Assembly (NCBI GenBank): GCA_965213525.1
Contig: OZ243889.1
Location: 2,108,001 to 2,172,000, forward strand
From: G965213525 sp965213525
GTDB lineage: Bacteria > Actinomycetota > Acidimicrobiia > Acidimicrobiales > Poriferisodalaceae
Length of the DNA stretch: 64,000 bases
Reading direction: 5' to 3'
The notes beneath the pieces were generated by a model. That model did not search any database. It was not told the DNA's origin and worked only from the letters and a program-made list of their open reading frames with translations. This document shows, in pieces, positions 17,620 to 25,657 of this stretch. Within the stretch, counting starts at the first letter, position 1. Each line of letters opens with the position of its first letter. The position numbers were made by a program, and so were the translations under genes.

Positions 17620-18024
17620 GTGAGCGAGACCGTTCGCGTCGACCGGTGGGCGTGGGCGGTGCGGCTGTTCCCCAGTCGCACCGCAGCGACCCGCGCCTGC
17701 GCGGAAGGTGAGGTCACCGTCGACGGTGAGCCGGCCAAGCCTGCCCGGCGGGTGGCGGTCGGCCAGGAGGTGCGCATCCGCCGGCGGGCCCACGAGACCG
17801 TCGTCGTGGTGAGCCGGGTCATCGAGCGGCGGGTCGGGGCGCCCGTGGCGGCGGGGTGCTACGACGATCTGACGCCGCCGCGCCCCGAAGGCGCTGACGA
17901 CCCGTTGCACCCCAACTGGGTGCCGGCCACCGCGCCACGGGCCGCCGGGGCCGGACGACCGACCAAGCGGGAACGTCGTGACACCGATCGCCTGCGCGGG
18001 CAGCCGGGCCGCTCCATCAGCTGA
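17620..18024 (+). CDS. hslR: S4-domain RNA-binding protein (Hsp15-like)
   Basis: This is a 134-residue S4-fold RNA-binding protein like E. coli Hsp15. That protein binds 50S subunits carrying a peptidyl-tRNA after premature dissociation and helps recycle them. The S4 domain (about 4-65) begins VRVDRWAWAVRLFPSRTAAT and contains the G-x-V-x-V-D-G turn. A basic Pro-rich tail and the conserved TKRERRDTDRL end follow. The start is a GTG at 17620, immediately after the acyl-CoA dehydrogenase stop. It converges with the carbonic anhydrase gene. Confidence 0.85.
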   Translation: MSETVRVDRWAWAVRLFPSRTAATRACAEGEVTVDGEPAKPARRVAVGQEVRIRRRAHETVVVVSRVIERRVGAPVAAGCYDDLTPPRPEGADDPLHPNWVPATAPRAAGAGRPTKRERRDTDRLRGQPGRSIS

Positions 18025-18103
18025 CGCCGGGTCGGTCCCGGGCCGAGCCCGTCTCGGGCCAGAGAGCCCACCGCGTCCCGAGGCCTGCGTCGAGTCGGAC
18101 CGG

Positions 18104-18745
18104 TCACAGATCGTCGTACCGGTAGATGCCGATGTCACCGAAGTCGCGCTCGAAGTCGATCTCGAGGTCACGGAGCAGGCCGTGCTCGAGGTCATAGACC
18201 CAGCCGTGCACCTGGAGGTCACGAGCGTGCACGGCTCGTTGCACGAACGACGTGGACCGCAGCCGGAACACCTGCTCGCGGACGTTCAGCTCGACGAGGC
18301 GGCGATGACGTTCGTCGGGGTCGTCGATGGCGTCGAGCTCGACGGAGTAGATGCGGTACACGTCCTTGATGGTCCGCAGCCACTTGTCGATGAGGCCGTG
18401 GTACTGCCCGTCGACGGCGGCCCGCACGCCACCGCAGCCGTGGTGCCCGCAGACGATGACGTGGCCGACCTCGAGCACCTCGACGGCGAACTGCAGCACC
18501 GACATGAGGTTCATGTCGGTGTGCACGACGAGGTTGGCGATGTTGCGGTGCACGAACATCTCGCCGAGGTGGGTGCCGGTCAGCTCCTGGGCGCTGACCC
18601 GGCTGTCCGAGCACCCGATGAACAAGAAGTCGGGGCGCTGGGAACGGGCCATCCGCTCGAAGTACTCGGCGTCCTCGGCCACCCGGGCCGCCGCCCACGA
18701 CCGGTTGTAGGTCAGCAGCTGGTGGTAGGGGGCGGAGTCGGGCAC
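18104..18745 (-). CDS. can: Beta-class carbonic anhydrase
   Basis: This zinc enzyme interconverts CO2 and bicarbonate, here 213 residues. The zinc ligands are Cys45, His101 and Cys104. The Asp47/Arg49 dyad lies within CSDSR, and HHGCGG is the second motif. The sequence continues through the conserved VLEVGHVIVCGH strand. Bicarbonate supply to carboxylases or pH control is the usual role. The start is a GTG at 18745. It lies between the S4 protein (convergent) and the baeRF-like gene (same strand, 47 bases upstream). Confidence 0.93.
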   Translation of the reverse strand: MPDSAPYHQLLTYNRSWAAARVAEDAEYFERMARSQRPDFLFIGCSDSRVSAQELTGTHLGEMFVHRNIANLVVHTDMNLMSVLQFAVEVLEVGHVIVCGHHGCGGVRAAVDGQYHGLIDKWLRTIKDVYRIYSVELDAIDDPDERHRRLVELNVREQVFRLRSTSFVQRAVHARDLQVHGWVYDLEHGLLRDLEIDFERDFGDIGIYRYDDL

Positions 18746-18792
18746 GGCCGCGCAGCGTAGCGACGGGCCGCCCCGCCCCAGGGGCCGGCGGC

Positions 18793-19842
18793 TCAGCCGG
18801 CAGGTGCGGCGACGAGGTCGTCGTCGCCGGGGGTGCTCGCGCTGGGCGCCAGCAACCCACCGATGCCGCCGATCGGCCCCCGCTCCTCTGGGACCGAGGG
18901 GATCGTCTCGATCGTCACGCCGTCGCGCATGGCCACCGCCACGGCCACGTCGACGAGCCTGCCGTCCCCGGGCGGCGTCGCCAGGACGGGTTCACCGTCG
19001 ACGAAGGATGCGACCCGATCGTCGAGTGGGTCGTCGTGCACGATGAGCACCTCGACCAGACCACGGTGCAAGGCGTTGAGGGTCGGCGCCGCCCCCTCGA
19101 CGACCAGGTCGTGGGAGCGGTCGAAGCGGAAGCGCCGCAGCCGCTCGACGGTTCGGCGGGCAACGTGGTCGGCGACCTCGCGCACGGTGCGGTCGGCTAG
19201 CTCGTCCACGCCCGGCACCTCGTCGGCTGCCACGGTGAGGACCCGGACGCTGGTGGGCACCTCGGTGGTCATCCGGTCGCCGACCGCGCCGAGGACCTCG
19301 GCGCCCCCGACGAGCAGGACGAGCTCGACCCCGGTGGCCACGACGGTGGCGGCCAGGCCGTCGGCCACCGCAGCGTGATCGGAGGTGACCACGGTGTCGT
19401 CGAGCTCGTACCCGGCAGGCTCGCCGCTGGCGGGGAACACGTCGATGCGCACCGGATCTGCGTCCAGGCGGACCACGGCATGGTCGACCAGCGTCTGGTA
19501 CCAGGCCACCAGCGGGGTCACGTACGGCAACGCGCCGACGTGGACGACGTCGGTGGCCGGTGGATCGGGCAGATCGACGTGGAACGCCGAGCCGCCCTCA
19601 GGCGCCAGGACGAAGCGTCCGGCGCTGTCGTCGGCCACCGGGTGCGAGAGGGCGTCGGTGACCGCCTCGGCGACCTCGCCCTCGATCGCCGGATCAGCAC
19701 CCACCTGGGCGACCACCCCGGCGAGGTCACGAGGCAGATCGGCGTCGTCGACGAGGGTGACGTAGATGGTGACGAAGCGCCGGTGGGCGTGCATCGCCTG
19801 GCGAACCCGGTCGAGGCCGTCGGAGAGATCGACGCCTGCCAC
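18793..19842 (-). CDS. Vms1/baeRF (Rv2629-like) release-factor-fold protein
   Basis: This 349-residue protein resembles the bacterial archaeo-eukaryotic release factor (baeRF) group, which includes M. tuberculosis Rv2629. It is related to Vms1, the tRNA-cleaving hydrolase acting at stalled ribosomes. The three-part layout can be seen: an N-terminal Greek-key-like region ending in RFVLAP, and a central Rossmann-like domain with VVTSDHAAVADGLAATVVATGVELVLLVGG. A C-terminal L7Ae-like part contains HRGLVEVLIVHDD. The GGQ/Gln catalytic motif of true release factors is not evident, as is usual for baeRFs. The start is the GTG at 19842. Upstream codons would run into the acyl-CoA synthetase gene. 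Ribosome rescue or stress resistance is a family-level inference. Confidence 0.7.
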   Translation of the reverse strand: MAGVDLSDGLDRVRQAMHAHRRFVTIYVTLVDDADLPRDLAGVVAQVGADPAIEGEVAEAVTDALSHPVADDSAGRFVLAPEGGSAFHVDLPDPPATDVVHVGALPYVTPLVAWYQTLVDHAVVRLDADPVRIDVFPASGEPAGYELDDTVVTSDHAAVADGLAATVVATGVELVLLVGGAEVLGAVGDRMTTEVPTSVRVLTVAADEVPGVDELADRTVREVADHVARRTVERLRRFRFDRSHDLVVEGAAPTLNALHRGLVEVLIVHDDPLDDRVASFVDGEPVLATPPGDGRLVDVAVAVAMRDGVTIETIPSVPEERGPIGGIGGLLAPSASTPGDDDLVAAPAG

Positions 19843-19892
19843 GCCGCCCGACGTGCCCCGTCCCGGCCCGTTCCAAACGCCGTCGATCGTCG

Positions 19893-21599
19893 CTATGACG
19901 GCGCCAGCAGCTTGTCTTTCAGCTCGCGCTTGACGAACTTGCCGTTGGCGTTGCGGGGCAGGCCCTCGGTGAGGAACCACACGTGCGCCGGGATCTTGTG
20001 ACGGGCGATGCGCTCTGCGAGGAAGGCCAGCAGGCCCTCCTCGTCGAGACCGGCCCCCTCGCGGGTCACCACGGCCGCGCCGACCTCCTCACCGAGGCGC
20101 TCGTCGGGCACGGCGAACACGGCCACCTCGACCACCGCCTCGTGGGTGTAGATCGCCGCCTCGACCTCCGAGCAGTAGATGTTCTCGCCGCCGCGCAGCA
20201 CCATGTCCTTCTTGCGATCGACGATGTAGACCCAGCCGTCATCGTCGAGGCGGGCGATGTCACCGGTGTCGAACCAGCCGTCGACGATGGCCTCGGCGGT
20301 GGCCTCGGGCTTGTTGAGGTACCCCTTGATGACGACGGGTCCTCGCACCTGCAACGCTCCGACCGCACCAGCGGGCTGGGCGACGCCGTCGTCGTCGACG
20401 ATGCGGGCGTCGATGGTGGGGCACACCGGTCCGGCCGACTCGGGCTTGGCCAGGAAGTACGCCCCGCCGTTGGCGGTCACGATGCCGTGGGTCTCGGTGA
20501 GGCCGTAGCCAGTGTTGGGTCCCCCGCCTCGCAGGCTCTCACCGATCTTGGCGACGAGGTCGGGCTGGACGGCCGCGCCGCCGCCGCCGAGCCCCACGAG
20601 CGAGGAGGTGTCGCGTCGCTCCCAGTCCGGGTGGGTCAACAGCTCGCGGGCCATCGTGGGCACACCCGAGAAGGTGTTGACCTTCTCGCGCTCGATCAGC
20701 TCGAGGGCGCGCTCGGCGTCCCACTTGTAGGTCAGCACCAGCGTGCCCCCCGCCAGCGTGGCCGGGTGCAACAAGCAGTTGCAGGCGGTGACGTGGAACA
20801 GCGGCGTCGGCGCCATGATGACCGGCGGGCCGGCGAGGGCCGGGGGGGCCTGACCGGTGGCCCGGGCCGCGCCGGCGGCGGCGACCTGGCCCATGAACAC
20901 GCAGTGCAAGAGGTTGTGCACCGAGCCCCGGTGGGTGAGCTGAGCGCCCTTGGGAAAGCCGGTCGTGCCGGACGTGTAGAAGATCGTGGCGTCGTCATCG
21001 GGGTCGATGTCGGCGACGGGGAGGGCCTCGGGGGCCTCCTCGGGGCGAACGACGTCGGCCCAGTGCGAGGCGTCGCCCGGCAGATCGCCGTCGTGGCGCA
21101 CGGCGATGACCGGCAACGACATCTCCTCGCGCAGCCCGTCGAGCACCGGGGCGGCCCGCTCGAGGCGCTCGCTGTCGACGATGAGCAGCTTGGGACTGGC
21201 GTCTCGCAGCCCGTACTCCATCTCGGGCGTGGTCCACCAGGCGTTCATGCCGACCAGCGCCGCCCCCACCGAGATCGTGGCCCAGTAGCTGATCACCCAC
21301 TCGGGGTAGTTGCGCATGGCGACGGCCACACGATCACCGGACCCGATGCCGAGGAAGTGCAGGTGATCGGCCAGCGAGCGCACCGCTGCGCCGACCTCGG
21401 CGTAGCTGAGGTGCTCGTCCTCGTAGACCAGGTAGGGCGCGTCGCCGTTGCCGGCGGTCAGCTCCCACACCGTGCGCATCGTCGGCGGTGCCTGGGCGAA
21501 GACGCGCACGGGTACGCCACGCACCTCGATGTCGGTCATGGCGAACGGGGCGCCCGGGGCGATCAGCTCGTCCCAGGCGGCGCGGTAGTGCTCGATCAT
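19893..21599 (-). CDS. Acyl-CoA synthetase (AMP-forming, ANL superfamily)
   Basis: This adenylate-forming ligase activates a carboxylic acid with ATP and joins it to CoA. The 568-residue length is typical. Core motifs present are FYTSGTTGFPKGAQLTHRG (P-loop), TGYGLTETHG (motif A5), GWFDTGDIARLDDDGWVYIVDRKKDMVLRGGENI split across the hinge, and the C-terminal catalytic lysine region LPRNANGKFVKRELK. The substrate is not evident. Family members with this pattern include long-chain and aromatic acid ligases. It is divergent from the SDR gene at 21724 and is followed by the baeRF gene. Confidence 0.92.
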   Translation of the reverse strand: MIEHYRAAWDELIAPGAPFAMTDIEVRGVPVRVFAQAPPTMRTVWELTAGNGDAPYLVYEDEHLSYAEVGAAVRSLADHLHFLGIGSGDRVAVAMRNYPEWVISYWATISVGAALVGMNAWWTTPEMEYGLRDASPKLLIVDSERLERAAPVLDGLREEMSLPVIAVRHDGDLPGDASHWADVVRPEEAPEALPVADIDPDDDATIFYTSGTTGFPKGAQLTHRGSVHNLLHCVFMGQVAAAGAARATGQAPPALAGPPVIMAPTPLFHVTACNCLLHPATLAGGTLVLTYKWDAERALELIEREKVNTFSGVPTMARELLTHPDWERRDTSSLVGLGGGGAAVQPDLVAKIGESLRGGGPNTGYGLTETHGIVTANGGAYFLAKPESAGPVCPTIDARIVDDDGVAQPAGAVGALQVRGPVVIKGYLNKPEATAEAIVDGWFDTGDIARLDDDGWVYIVDRKKDMVLRGGENIYCSEVEAAIYTHEAVVEVAVFAVPDERLGEEVGAAVVTREGAGLDEEGLLAFLAERIARHKIPAHVWFLTEGLPRNANGKFVKRELKDKLLAPS

Positions 21600-21723
21600 G
21601 CCGCCAGTCTCGCCGCTCGCATGGCGCCGGTCACATCTGATCGGGCGGGGCCGGGCGCAACCCAGACCACAGCGACCCGCGGCGTCCTATCGTGCGACCC
21701 CTCGGACCCAGGAGGGACAGACT

Positions 21724-22641
21724 GTGCAGGACTTCAACGGCAAGACGGTGCTCATCACCGGCGCGTCCTACGGCCTCGGCGAGGGCTTCGCCGAGAGCTT
21801 CGCCGCAGCCGGGGCCGACCTGGTGTTGACCGCTCGCAGCGCCGAGCTGTTGAAGGCGGTGGCCGAGCGGTGCCGCGAGCAGGGCGCCAAGGTGACCGTC
21901 GCCCCGGGTGACGTGTCGGTCGAGGAGGACGTGGCCCGGGTGGTCCAGGCCGGTGTCGACGCCCATGGCCGCATCGACGTGCTCGTCAACAACGCCGGGG
22001 TCAGCGATCTGCGGGGCATGCCGCCTGAGCACTTCGACCGCCAGACCTTTGACTGGATCCTGTCCATCGACCTCACCGGCGCCTTCATGTACCTGCGCGA
22101 GGTGGGCCGCCACATGCTGGGCGCCGGCGGTGGGTCGATCGTCAACATCTGCTCGATCATGGGCCACGGCGGCAACGAGATGAACGTGATCGCCTACACC
22201 GCCGCCAAGGGCGCGCTGCGCAACATGACGCTCCAGCTCGGCACCGAGTGGGCCGACCGGGGGGTGCGGGTCAACGCCGTCTCGCCCGGGTTCATCATCA
22301 CCGAGATGGTCCGCCCGGCCCTGGAGGGGCTGGGGATGGACCGCTGGATCGCCAGTCGCACGCCGATGCGCCGCTGCGGCGAGCTCGAGGAGATCGTCAA
22401 GCCGGTGATGTTCCTCGCCTCTGACGACGCCAGCTACATCACCGGCGTGGACCTCGCCGTCGACGGGGGCACCAACGCCTCCAACGGCACGTTCCAGATC
22501 CCGCCCATCCACTTCGAGTGGAACGGCGACCAGCAGCCCGTCGGCGATGGCTACCCCGGCATCGTCGAGCGGCCCGACTGGTACCAAGCGCTGTCGGCGG
22601 GGATCCCCGGTGTCCACTTCCCGATGCCCGAGGCGCCCTGA
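21724..22641 (+). CDS. Short-chain dehydrogenase/reductase
   Basis: This classical SDR has 305 residues. It has the cofactor loop TGASYGLGEGF, NNAG at the end of strand four, and the active-site Ser-Tyr-Lys set with YTAAKG. The C-terminal SPGFIITEMV region is also present. The last 40 residues, after the usual DGGTNASNG end, form an unusual extension (PPIHFEWNGDQQPVG onward) not found in short SDRs. AGGAGGGAC just upstream supports the GTG at 21724. It is divergent from the acyl-CoA synthetase gene. Co-regulation in fatty or steroid acid metabolism is possible but unproven. Confidence 0.88.
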   Translation: MQDFNGKTVLITGASYGLGEGFAESFAAAGADLVLTARSAELLKAVAERCREQGAKVTVAPGDVSVEEDVARVVQAGVDAHGRIDVLVNNAGVSDLRGMPPEHFDRQTFDWILSIDLTGAFMYLREVGRHMLGAGGGSIVNICSIMGHGGNEMNVIAYTAAKGALRNMTLQLGTEWADRGVRVNAVSPGFIITEMVRPALEGLGMDRWIASRTPMRRCGELEEIVKPVMFLASDDASYITGVDLAVDGGTNASNGTFQIPPIHFEWNGDQQPVGDGYPGIVERPDWYQALSAGIPGVHFPMPEAP

Positions 22642-22698
22642 CCCTGTCGCCGGTCGCCCCCAGGCGACGTCGCCGCTCGAGTTCGTAGGATCGCCGAG

Positions 22699-23172
22699 GT
22701 GGGTGGACCCGACGAGCCGCTGCCCGACGGGCGACCGGGCGAGGAGCCGCTGCCCGACGGGCGACTGCGCGACGAGCCGCTGCCCGACGATCGGCTGACC
22801 GGCGTGGCACTTCCCGAGGGTGTCGACCCGGCCGATCTCCGCGCTGCGCTGCGACGAGCCGGTGCCGTGTTCGCCTACGTCCACGGCAGCCGGGTCAGCG
22901 GCCTGCACCACCAGTGGTCCGACCTCGACGTGGCGGCCTGGTTCGGCCGGGTAGTCGGCGCCTGGGAGATCCGCGTGCCGCCCGGGGTCGACCTCATGGT
23001 GCTCGACACGGCCGGCCTCGAGCTGGCCGGGCGGGTCGCCCAACACGGCGTGCTGCTCCTCGACGACGATCCCCCCGTGCGTGTCAGGTGGCAGGCCGAC
23101 CGATCCAAGCGGTACCTCGACGAGGCGCACCGCCGCGCCCAGCTCGTCCAGACGGTCCTGGGCGGTGGTTGA
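22699..23172 (+). CDS. mntA: MntA-type nucleotidyltransferase antitoxin
   Basis: This is a minimal nucleotidyltransferase with the signature GS-x10-D-x-D (Gly63, Ser64, Asp75, Asp77) in a 157-residue protein. In MntA/HepT modules this enzyme poly-adenylylates the HepT toxin and silences it. The gene overlaps hepT by eight bases. The N-terminus (about residues 5-34) is an odd insertion made of three 10-residue repeats (DEPLPDGR-type) encoded by perfect-phase 30-base repeats. A shorter start near the GTG at 22804 would omit them and also fits the family length. Confidence 0.82.
   Translation: MGGPDEPLPDGRPGEEPLPDGRLRDEPLPDDRLTGVALPEGVDPADLRAALRRAGAVFAYVHGSRVSGLHHQWSDLDVAAWFGRVVGAWEIRVPPGVDLMVLDTAGLELAGRVAQHGVLLLDDDPPVRVRWQADRSKRYLDEAHRRAQLVQTVLGGG
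22711..22800 (+). repeat. Three tandem 30-base repeats in the mntA 5-prime region
   Basis: Three consecutive 30-base units at 22711, 22741 and 22771 share the core GAGCCGCTGCCCGACG. They keep the reading frame, adding ten residues per copy. Units one and two are the closest, and unit three differs mainly at its 3-prime end. Confidence 0.85.
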
Positions 23173-23584
23173 CGCCGTCCGTCTGGCCCGGTTGCTGCAG
23201 CGCCTCGGCGACCAACTCGCCCACCTGCGCACCCATGCCGCTGAGGACCGTTCGCGCCTCCGCCACGACGAGGTCCGCCTGTCCAGCGCTAAGTACCGGT
23301 TCGTGACGGCGACCGAGGCAGTGCTCGACATCGCCCACCACCTCCTCGCCTCCGAGCTGTGGGGACCGGCCGACGATTCGGCGGGTGCGGTCCGGGTGCT
23401 GGCCCGCCACGGGGTGGTCGACGGCGAGCTTGCCGAGCGTCTGGCCCTCGCCGTGGGCTTCCGCAACGTCTTGGTGCACGGCTACGCCGACGTCGACGAC
23501 GACCTGGTCGTCGCGCACCTCGACGACCTCGACGATCTGGACGCGTTCATCGAACAGGTGCGCACCTGGGCGAGCCGTCGCTGA
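23165..23584 (+). CDS. hepT: HepT-like RNase toxin
   Basis: This is the HEPN-family toxin of the MntA/HepT pair, 139 residues. The HEPN RNase motif R-x4-H-x-Y is intact as RNVLVHGY. It includes the Tyr that MntA modifies in characterised pairs. The helical domain begins DAVRLARLLQRLGDQLAHL. HepT dimers cleave RNA, and AMPylation of the Tyr neutralises them. The GTG at 23165 overlaps the mntA stop by eight bases, giving coupled translation. The motifs suggest a functional toxin rather than a relic. Confidence 0.85.
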   Translation: MVDAVRLARLLQRLGDQLAHLRTHAAEDRSRLRHDEVRLSSAKYRFVTATEAVLDIAHHLLASELWGPADDSAGAVRVLARHGVVDGELAERLALAVGFRNVLVHGYADVDDDLVVAHLDDLDDLDAFIEQVRTWASRR

Positions 23585-23669
23585 TCGTGGGTCTGATCTC
23601 GCCCAGCCCCGAGGTCGTCGGTCCCTCAGCGCCAAGCCCGGCGCTAGCAACGAGCGGGCCGACCGGTCG

Positions 23670-23805
23670 AGCAGCTCGACCTCGGCTGGTGGTGGGCCGA
23701 CCCCGTCGCCGCACTCGGCGTCGTCGCCTTCTTGGTGCGCGAGGGCATCGACCTCCCTCCGAGACGACCACGTCGACGACTGCTGCGGACCGCTCCGGTC
23801 ACAGC
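23670..23805 (+). pseudogene. Relic of a cation-efflux transporter C-terminus (frameshifted)
   Basis: The plus strand here reads LDLGWWWADPVAALGVVAFL then VREGIDL in one frame. It continues as LRDDHVDDCC after a single extra C in a C-rich run near 23757. This is the look of the last membrane helix and Cys-rich tail of cation diffusion or heavy-metal transporters. There is no start and an upstream in-frame stop at 23645. It is therefore a decayed fragment lying between hepT and the phosphatase gene. Confidence 0.5.
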
Positions 23806-23872
23806 GTGCCGGTGTCGTCCGCTCGGACCGAGGGGGCCCGGCGCTCGCCGGCCCGCCCTCTACCATCGCCCG

Positions 23873-24577
23873 GTGACCACCGAGCTGCCCCGTTCGCCCA
23901 TGGACCGGGCGTTCCTGACCAACACCGACGGCGTCACCGAGGTGGTCCTGGTCCGCCATGGCCAGCAGCGCTTCCCGACCGACGTGCGCGCTGCGGTGCC
24001 AGAGGACTGGCGTGATCCGCCCCTCACCGAGCTGGGCGAGCGCCAGGCCGAGGCGACCGGCCGGCACCTCGGCGGCGAGCGGGTCGACGCGGTGTACTCC
24101 AGCCAGCTCCGCCGAGCCAACGACACCGGGGCCGCGGTCGGACGGGCCCACGACCTCGACGTCACCGTGGTGCCCGAGCTCGAGGAGATCCACATGTTCC
24201 GCGACGTCCCTGCGGACAAGACGGCGATGGACGTGGTGGGCCCACTGCTGCTGGCCGGCTACCGGGAGCGCTTCGCCCGGGTCCGGCGCTGGGACGTCTA
24301 TCCGCACACCGAACCGAGCCTGGAGTTCCGCCGCCGGGTCAACGGCGCCATCGAGGGCATCATCGACGCCCACCCGTCCCAGACGGTGGTGATCGCCTGC
24401 CACGGCGGGGTGATCAACGCCTACCTCACCGAGCTGCTCGGCGTCGCCGAGGACATGTTCTTCCGTCCCGCCCACGCATCGGTGCACCGCATCCTCGCCA
24501 AGGACGACCGTCGCGTCGTGCTGTGCCTCAACGAGGTCCGTCACCTGCTCGCCCCCGACGACATCCTCACGTTCTGA
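23873..24577 (+). CDS. Histidine phosphatase family protein
   Basis: This is a phosphoglycerate-mutase-like histidine phosphatase of 234 residues. The catalytic RHG motif lies in VVLVRHGQQRFP and the second His in VIACHGGVINAYL. GERQAEATGRHL and SSQLRRANDTGAAV are also conserved. It forms a phospho-histidine intermediate and hydrolyses a phosphate monoester that cannot be named from sequence. The start is a GTG at 23873, following the transporter relic. It converges with the MtfA-like peptidase gene. Confidence 0.88.
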   Translation: MTTELPRSPMDRAFLTNTDGVTEVVLVRHGQQRFPTDVRAAVPEDWRDPPLTELGERQAEATGRHLGGERVDAVYSSQLRRANDTGAAVGRAHDLDVTVVPELEEIHMFRDVPADKTAMDVVGPLLLAGYRERFARVRRWDVYPHTEPSLEFRRRVNGAIEGIIDAHPSQTVVIACHGGVINAYLTELLGVAEDMFFRPAHASVHRILAKDDRRVVLCLNEVRHLLAPDDILTF

Positions 24578-24616
24578 TCACCGCGCCGGCCGCGCCGAGG
24601 TGGGGATCGCGGTCGG

Positions 24617-25363
24617 TCAGGGCCAGCGACGGGGCGCACCCTCCCAGCGAGCGGCCGGGTCCTGTACGAGGTAGGCGGCGAGCAGCGCGTAGAGCTCGGG
24701 GTGAGCGGCTTCGAGCTCGGGGCCCCGCCCCAGGAACGCCTCGACCGCCACGGCGAAGAACTCGGCGGGGTTGGTGGCGGCGTAGCGCCGCAGCACCGCA
24801 TCGCGCTCTCCGGCCCGCAGCGCCTCGTAGATCGGCGTGCACACCTCGACCCACCGGCGGGTCACGGAGGCGTCTGCGAGCGGGGGCGTGCCGTCGAGCA
24901 GGCCGTCGGCGAGGTCGAGGTGGTGGGCGAGCTCGTGGGCGACGACATCGCTGCCCCGGCGAGGTGATCGGGCGGCCCGGCGGGCGTCGGACCACGACAC
25001 CACCACCGGCTGTCCCGCCGCCATCTGCCCAGCGATGTGACGGGGCCCGTCGGTCATGGTGCCGACGACGGGCCCGGGGCGGGGACGTCGGTCGACGAAG
25101 GGACGCTGACGGACCAGCACCGTGCCGATCCCGTCGAAGGCGTCGGCGGCCAGTCCCATGCCCAGGACACCCGCCTGTCCGGCGATTACCGCCCGGATCT
25201 CGTCGTCGAGCGCCAGCCCCCGCGCCGCCTGCCAGCGCACCCGACGCCCGAACGCCGAGGCCACGACCAGCACCCGGGCACGTTCGTCGTCGGCGAGCAC
25301 GTCCCAGGTCCGAAGATGGGCGCCGAGCAGCTCGCCGAGCCGAGCGGGGTCGAACACGTCCAC
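24617..25363 (-). CDS. mtfA: MtfA-like zinc peptidase (M90)
   Basis: This is a cytoplasmic gluzincin-type peptidase of the MtfA family. The zinc motif HExxH occurs as HELAHHLDLADG, and the third ligand is supplied by the NPAEFFAVAVEAFL helix. In E. coli MtfA binds the Mlc repressor and has aminopeptidase activity. No Mlc is visible here. The 248-residue length matches the family. The GTG at 25363 is chosen, and another GTG lies at 25357. A palindromic repeat array lies upstream, between this gene and the epoxide hydrolase. Confidence 0.82.
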   Translation of the reverse strand: MDVFDPARLGELLGAHLRTWDVLADDERARVLVVASAFGRRVRWQAARGLALDDEIRAVIAGQAGVLGMGLAADAFDGIGTVLVRQRPFVDRRPRPGPVVGTMTDGPRHIAGQMAAGQPVVVSWSDARRAARSPRRGSDVVAHELAHHLDLADGLLDGTPPLADASVTRRWVEVCTPIYEALRAGERDAVLRRYAATNPAEFFAVAVEAFLGRGPELEAAHPELYALLAAYLVQDPAARWEGAPRRWP

Positions 25364-25403
25364 CCGACAAGGGTGGCGCGACGCCGCCCCACCCACTCAC
25401 CGT

Positions 25404-25592
25404 CCCCGAAATTGCGGACCGCAGCGGCACGACACCCCGCCCCGCAATTCAGCCGAGGCCACATCACCCCCCGAAATTGCGGACCGCAGCGGCACCACAC
25501 CCCGCCCCGCCCCGCAATTCAGCCGAGGCCACATCACCCCCCGAAATTGCGGACCGCAGCGGCACGACACCCCGCCCCGCTCCGCAATTTCG
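25404..25592. repeat. Three-copy 65-70 base repeat array with internal inverted repeats
   Basis: Three copies start at about 25404, 25468 and 25538. Each has GAAATTGCGG near its start and CCGCAATT about 25-30 bases later, so each could fold into a hairpin with an A/T-rich tip in very GC-rich DNA. The third copy has an eleven-base perfect stem (CGAAATTGCGG with CCGCAATTTCG). Copy two has an extra CCCGC. The array lies between the mtfA and epoxide hydrolase genes and contains no coding frame I believe in. Confidence 0.9.
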
Positions 25593-25596
25593 AAGG

Positions 25597-25640
25597 CCGC
25601 CGGGCCGCCGGGCCGCGGGCCGCCGGGCCGCCGGGCCGCT
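25597..25640. repeat. GGCCGCC-type simple repeat
   Basis: This is a run of near-identical GCCGCCGGG units directly after the palindromic array and just before the epoxide hydrolase stop codon. It is likely the product of slippage. Confidence 0.7.
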
Positions 25641-25657
25641 GAGGGCCTTCGCCGGAC

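Noticed and set aside
15909..17822. Minus-strand frame of 637 residues opposite the acyl-CoA dehydrogenase
   Set aside because: Antisense shadow. The plus-strand gene has full family motifs.
18025..18103. Terminator hairpin between the Hsp15-like and carbonic anhydrase genes
   Set aside because: Only four-base or mismatched stems are visible, too weak to list.
19983..21911. Long plus-strand reading frame (642 residues) opposite the acyl-CoA synthetase
   Set aside because: Its sequence is the antisense of a clear ligase gene, is rich in Gly/Arg/Val/Asp without motifs, and has no ribosome binding site. Open antisense frames are common in GC-rich DNA.
21631..23466. Minus-strand frame of 611 residues over the SDR and MntA/HepT genes
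   Set aside because: It crosses three convincing plus-strand genes and has no recognisable domain.
25404..25592. CRISPR array
   Set aside because: The three units are tandem near-identical 65-70 base repeats with no unique spacers, and there are no Cas genes nearby.
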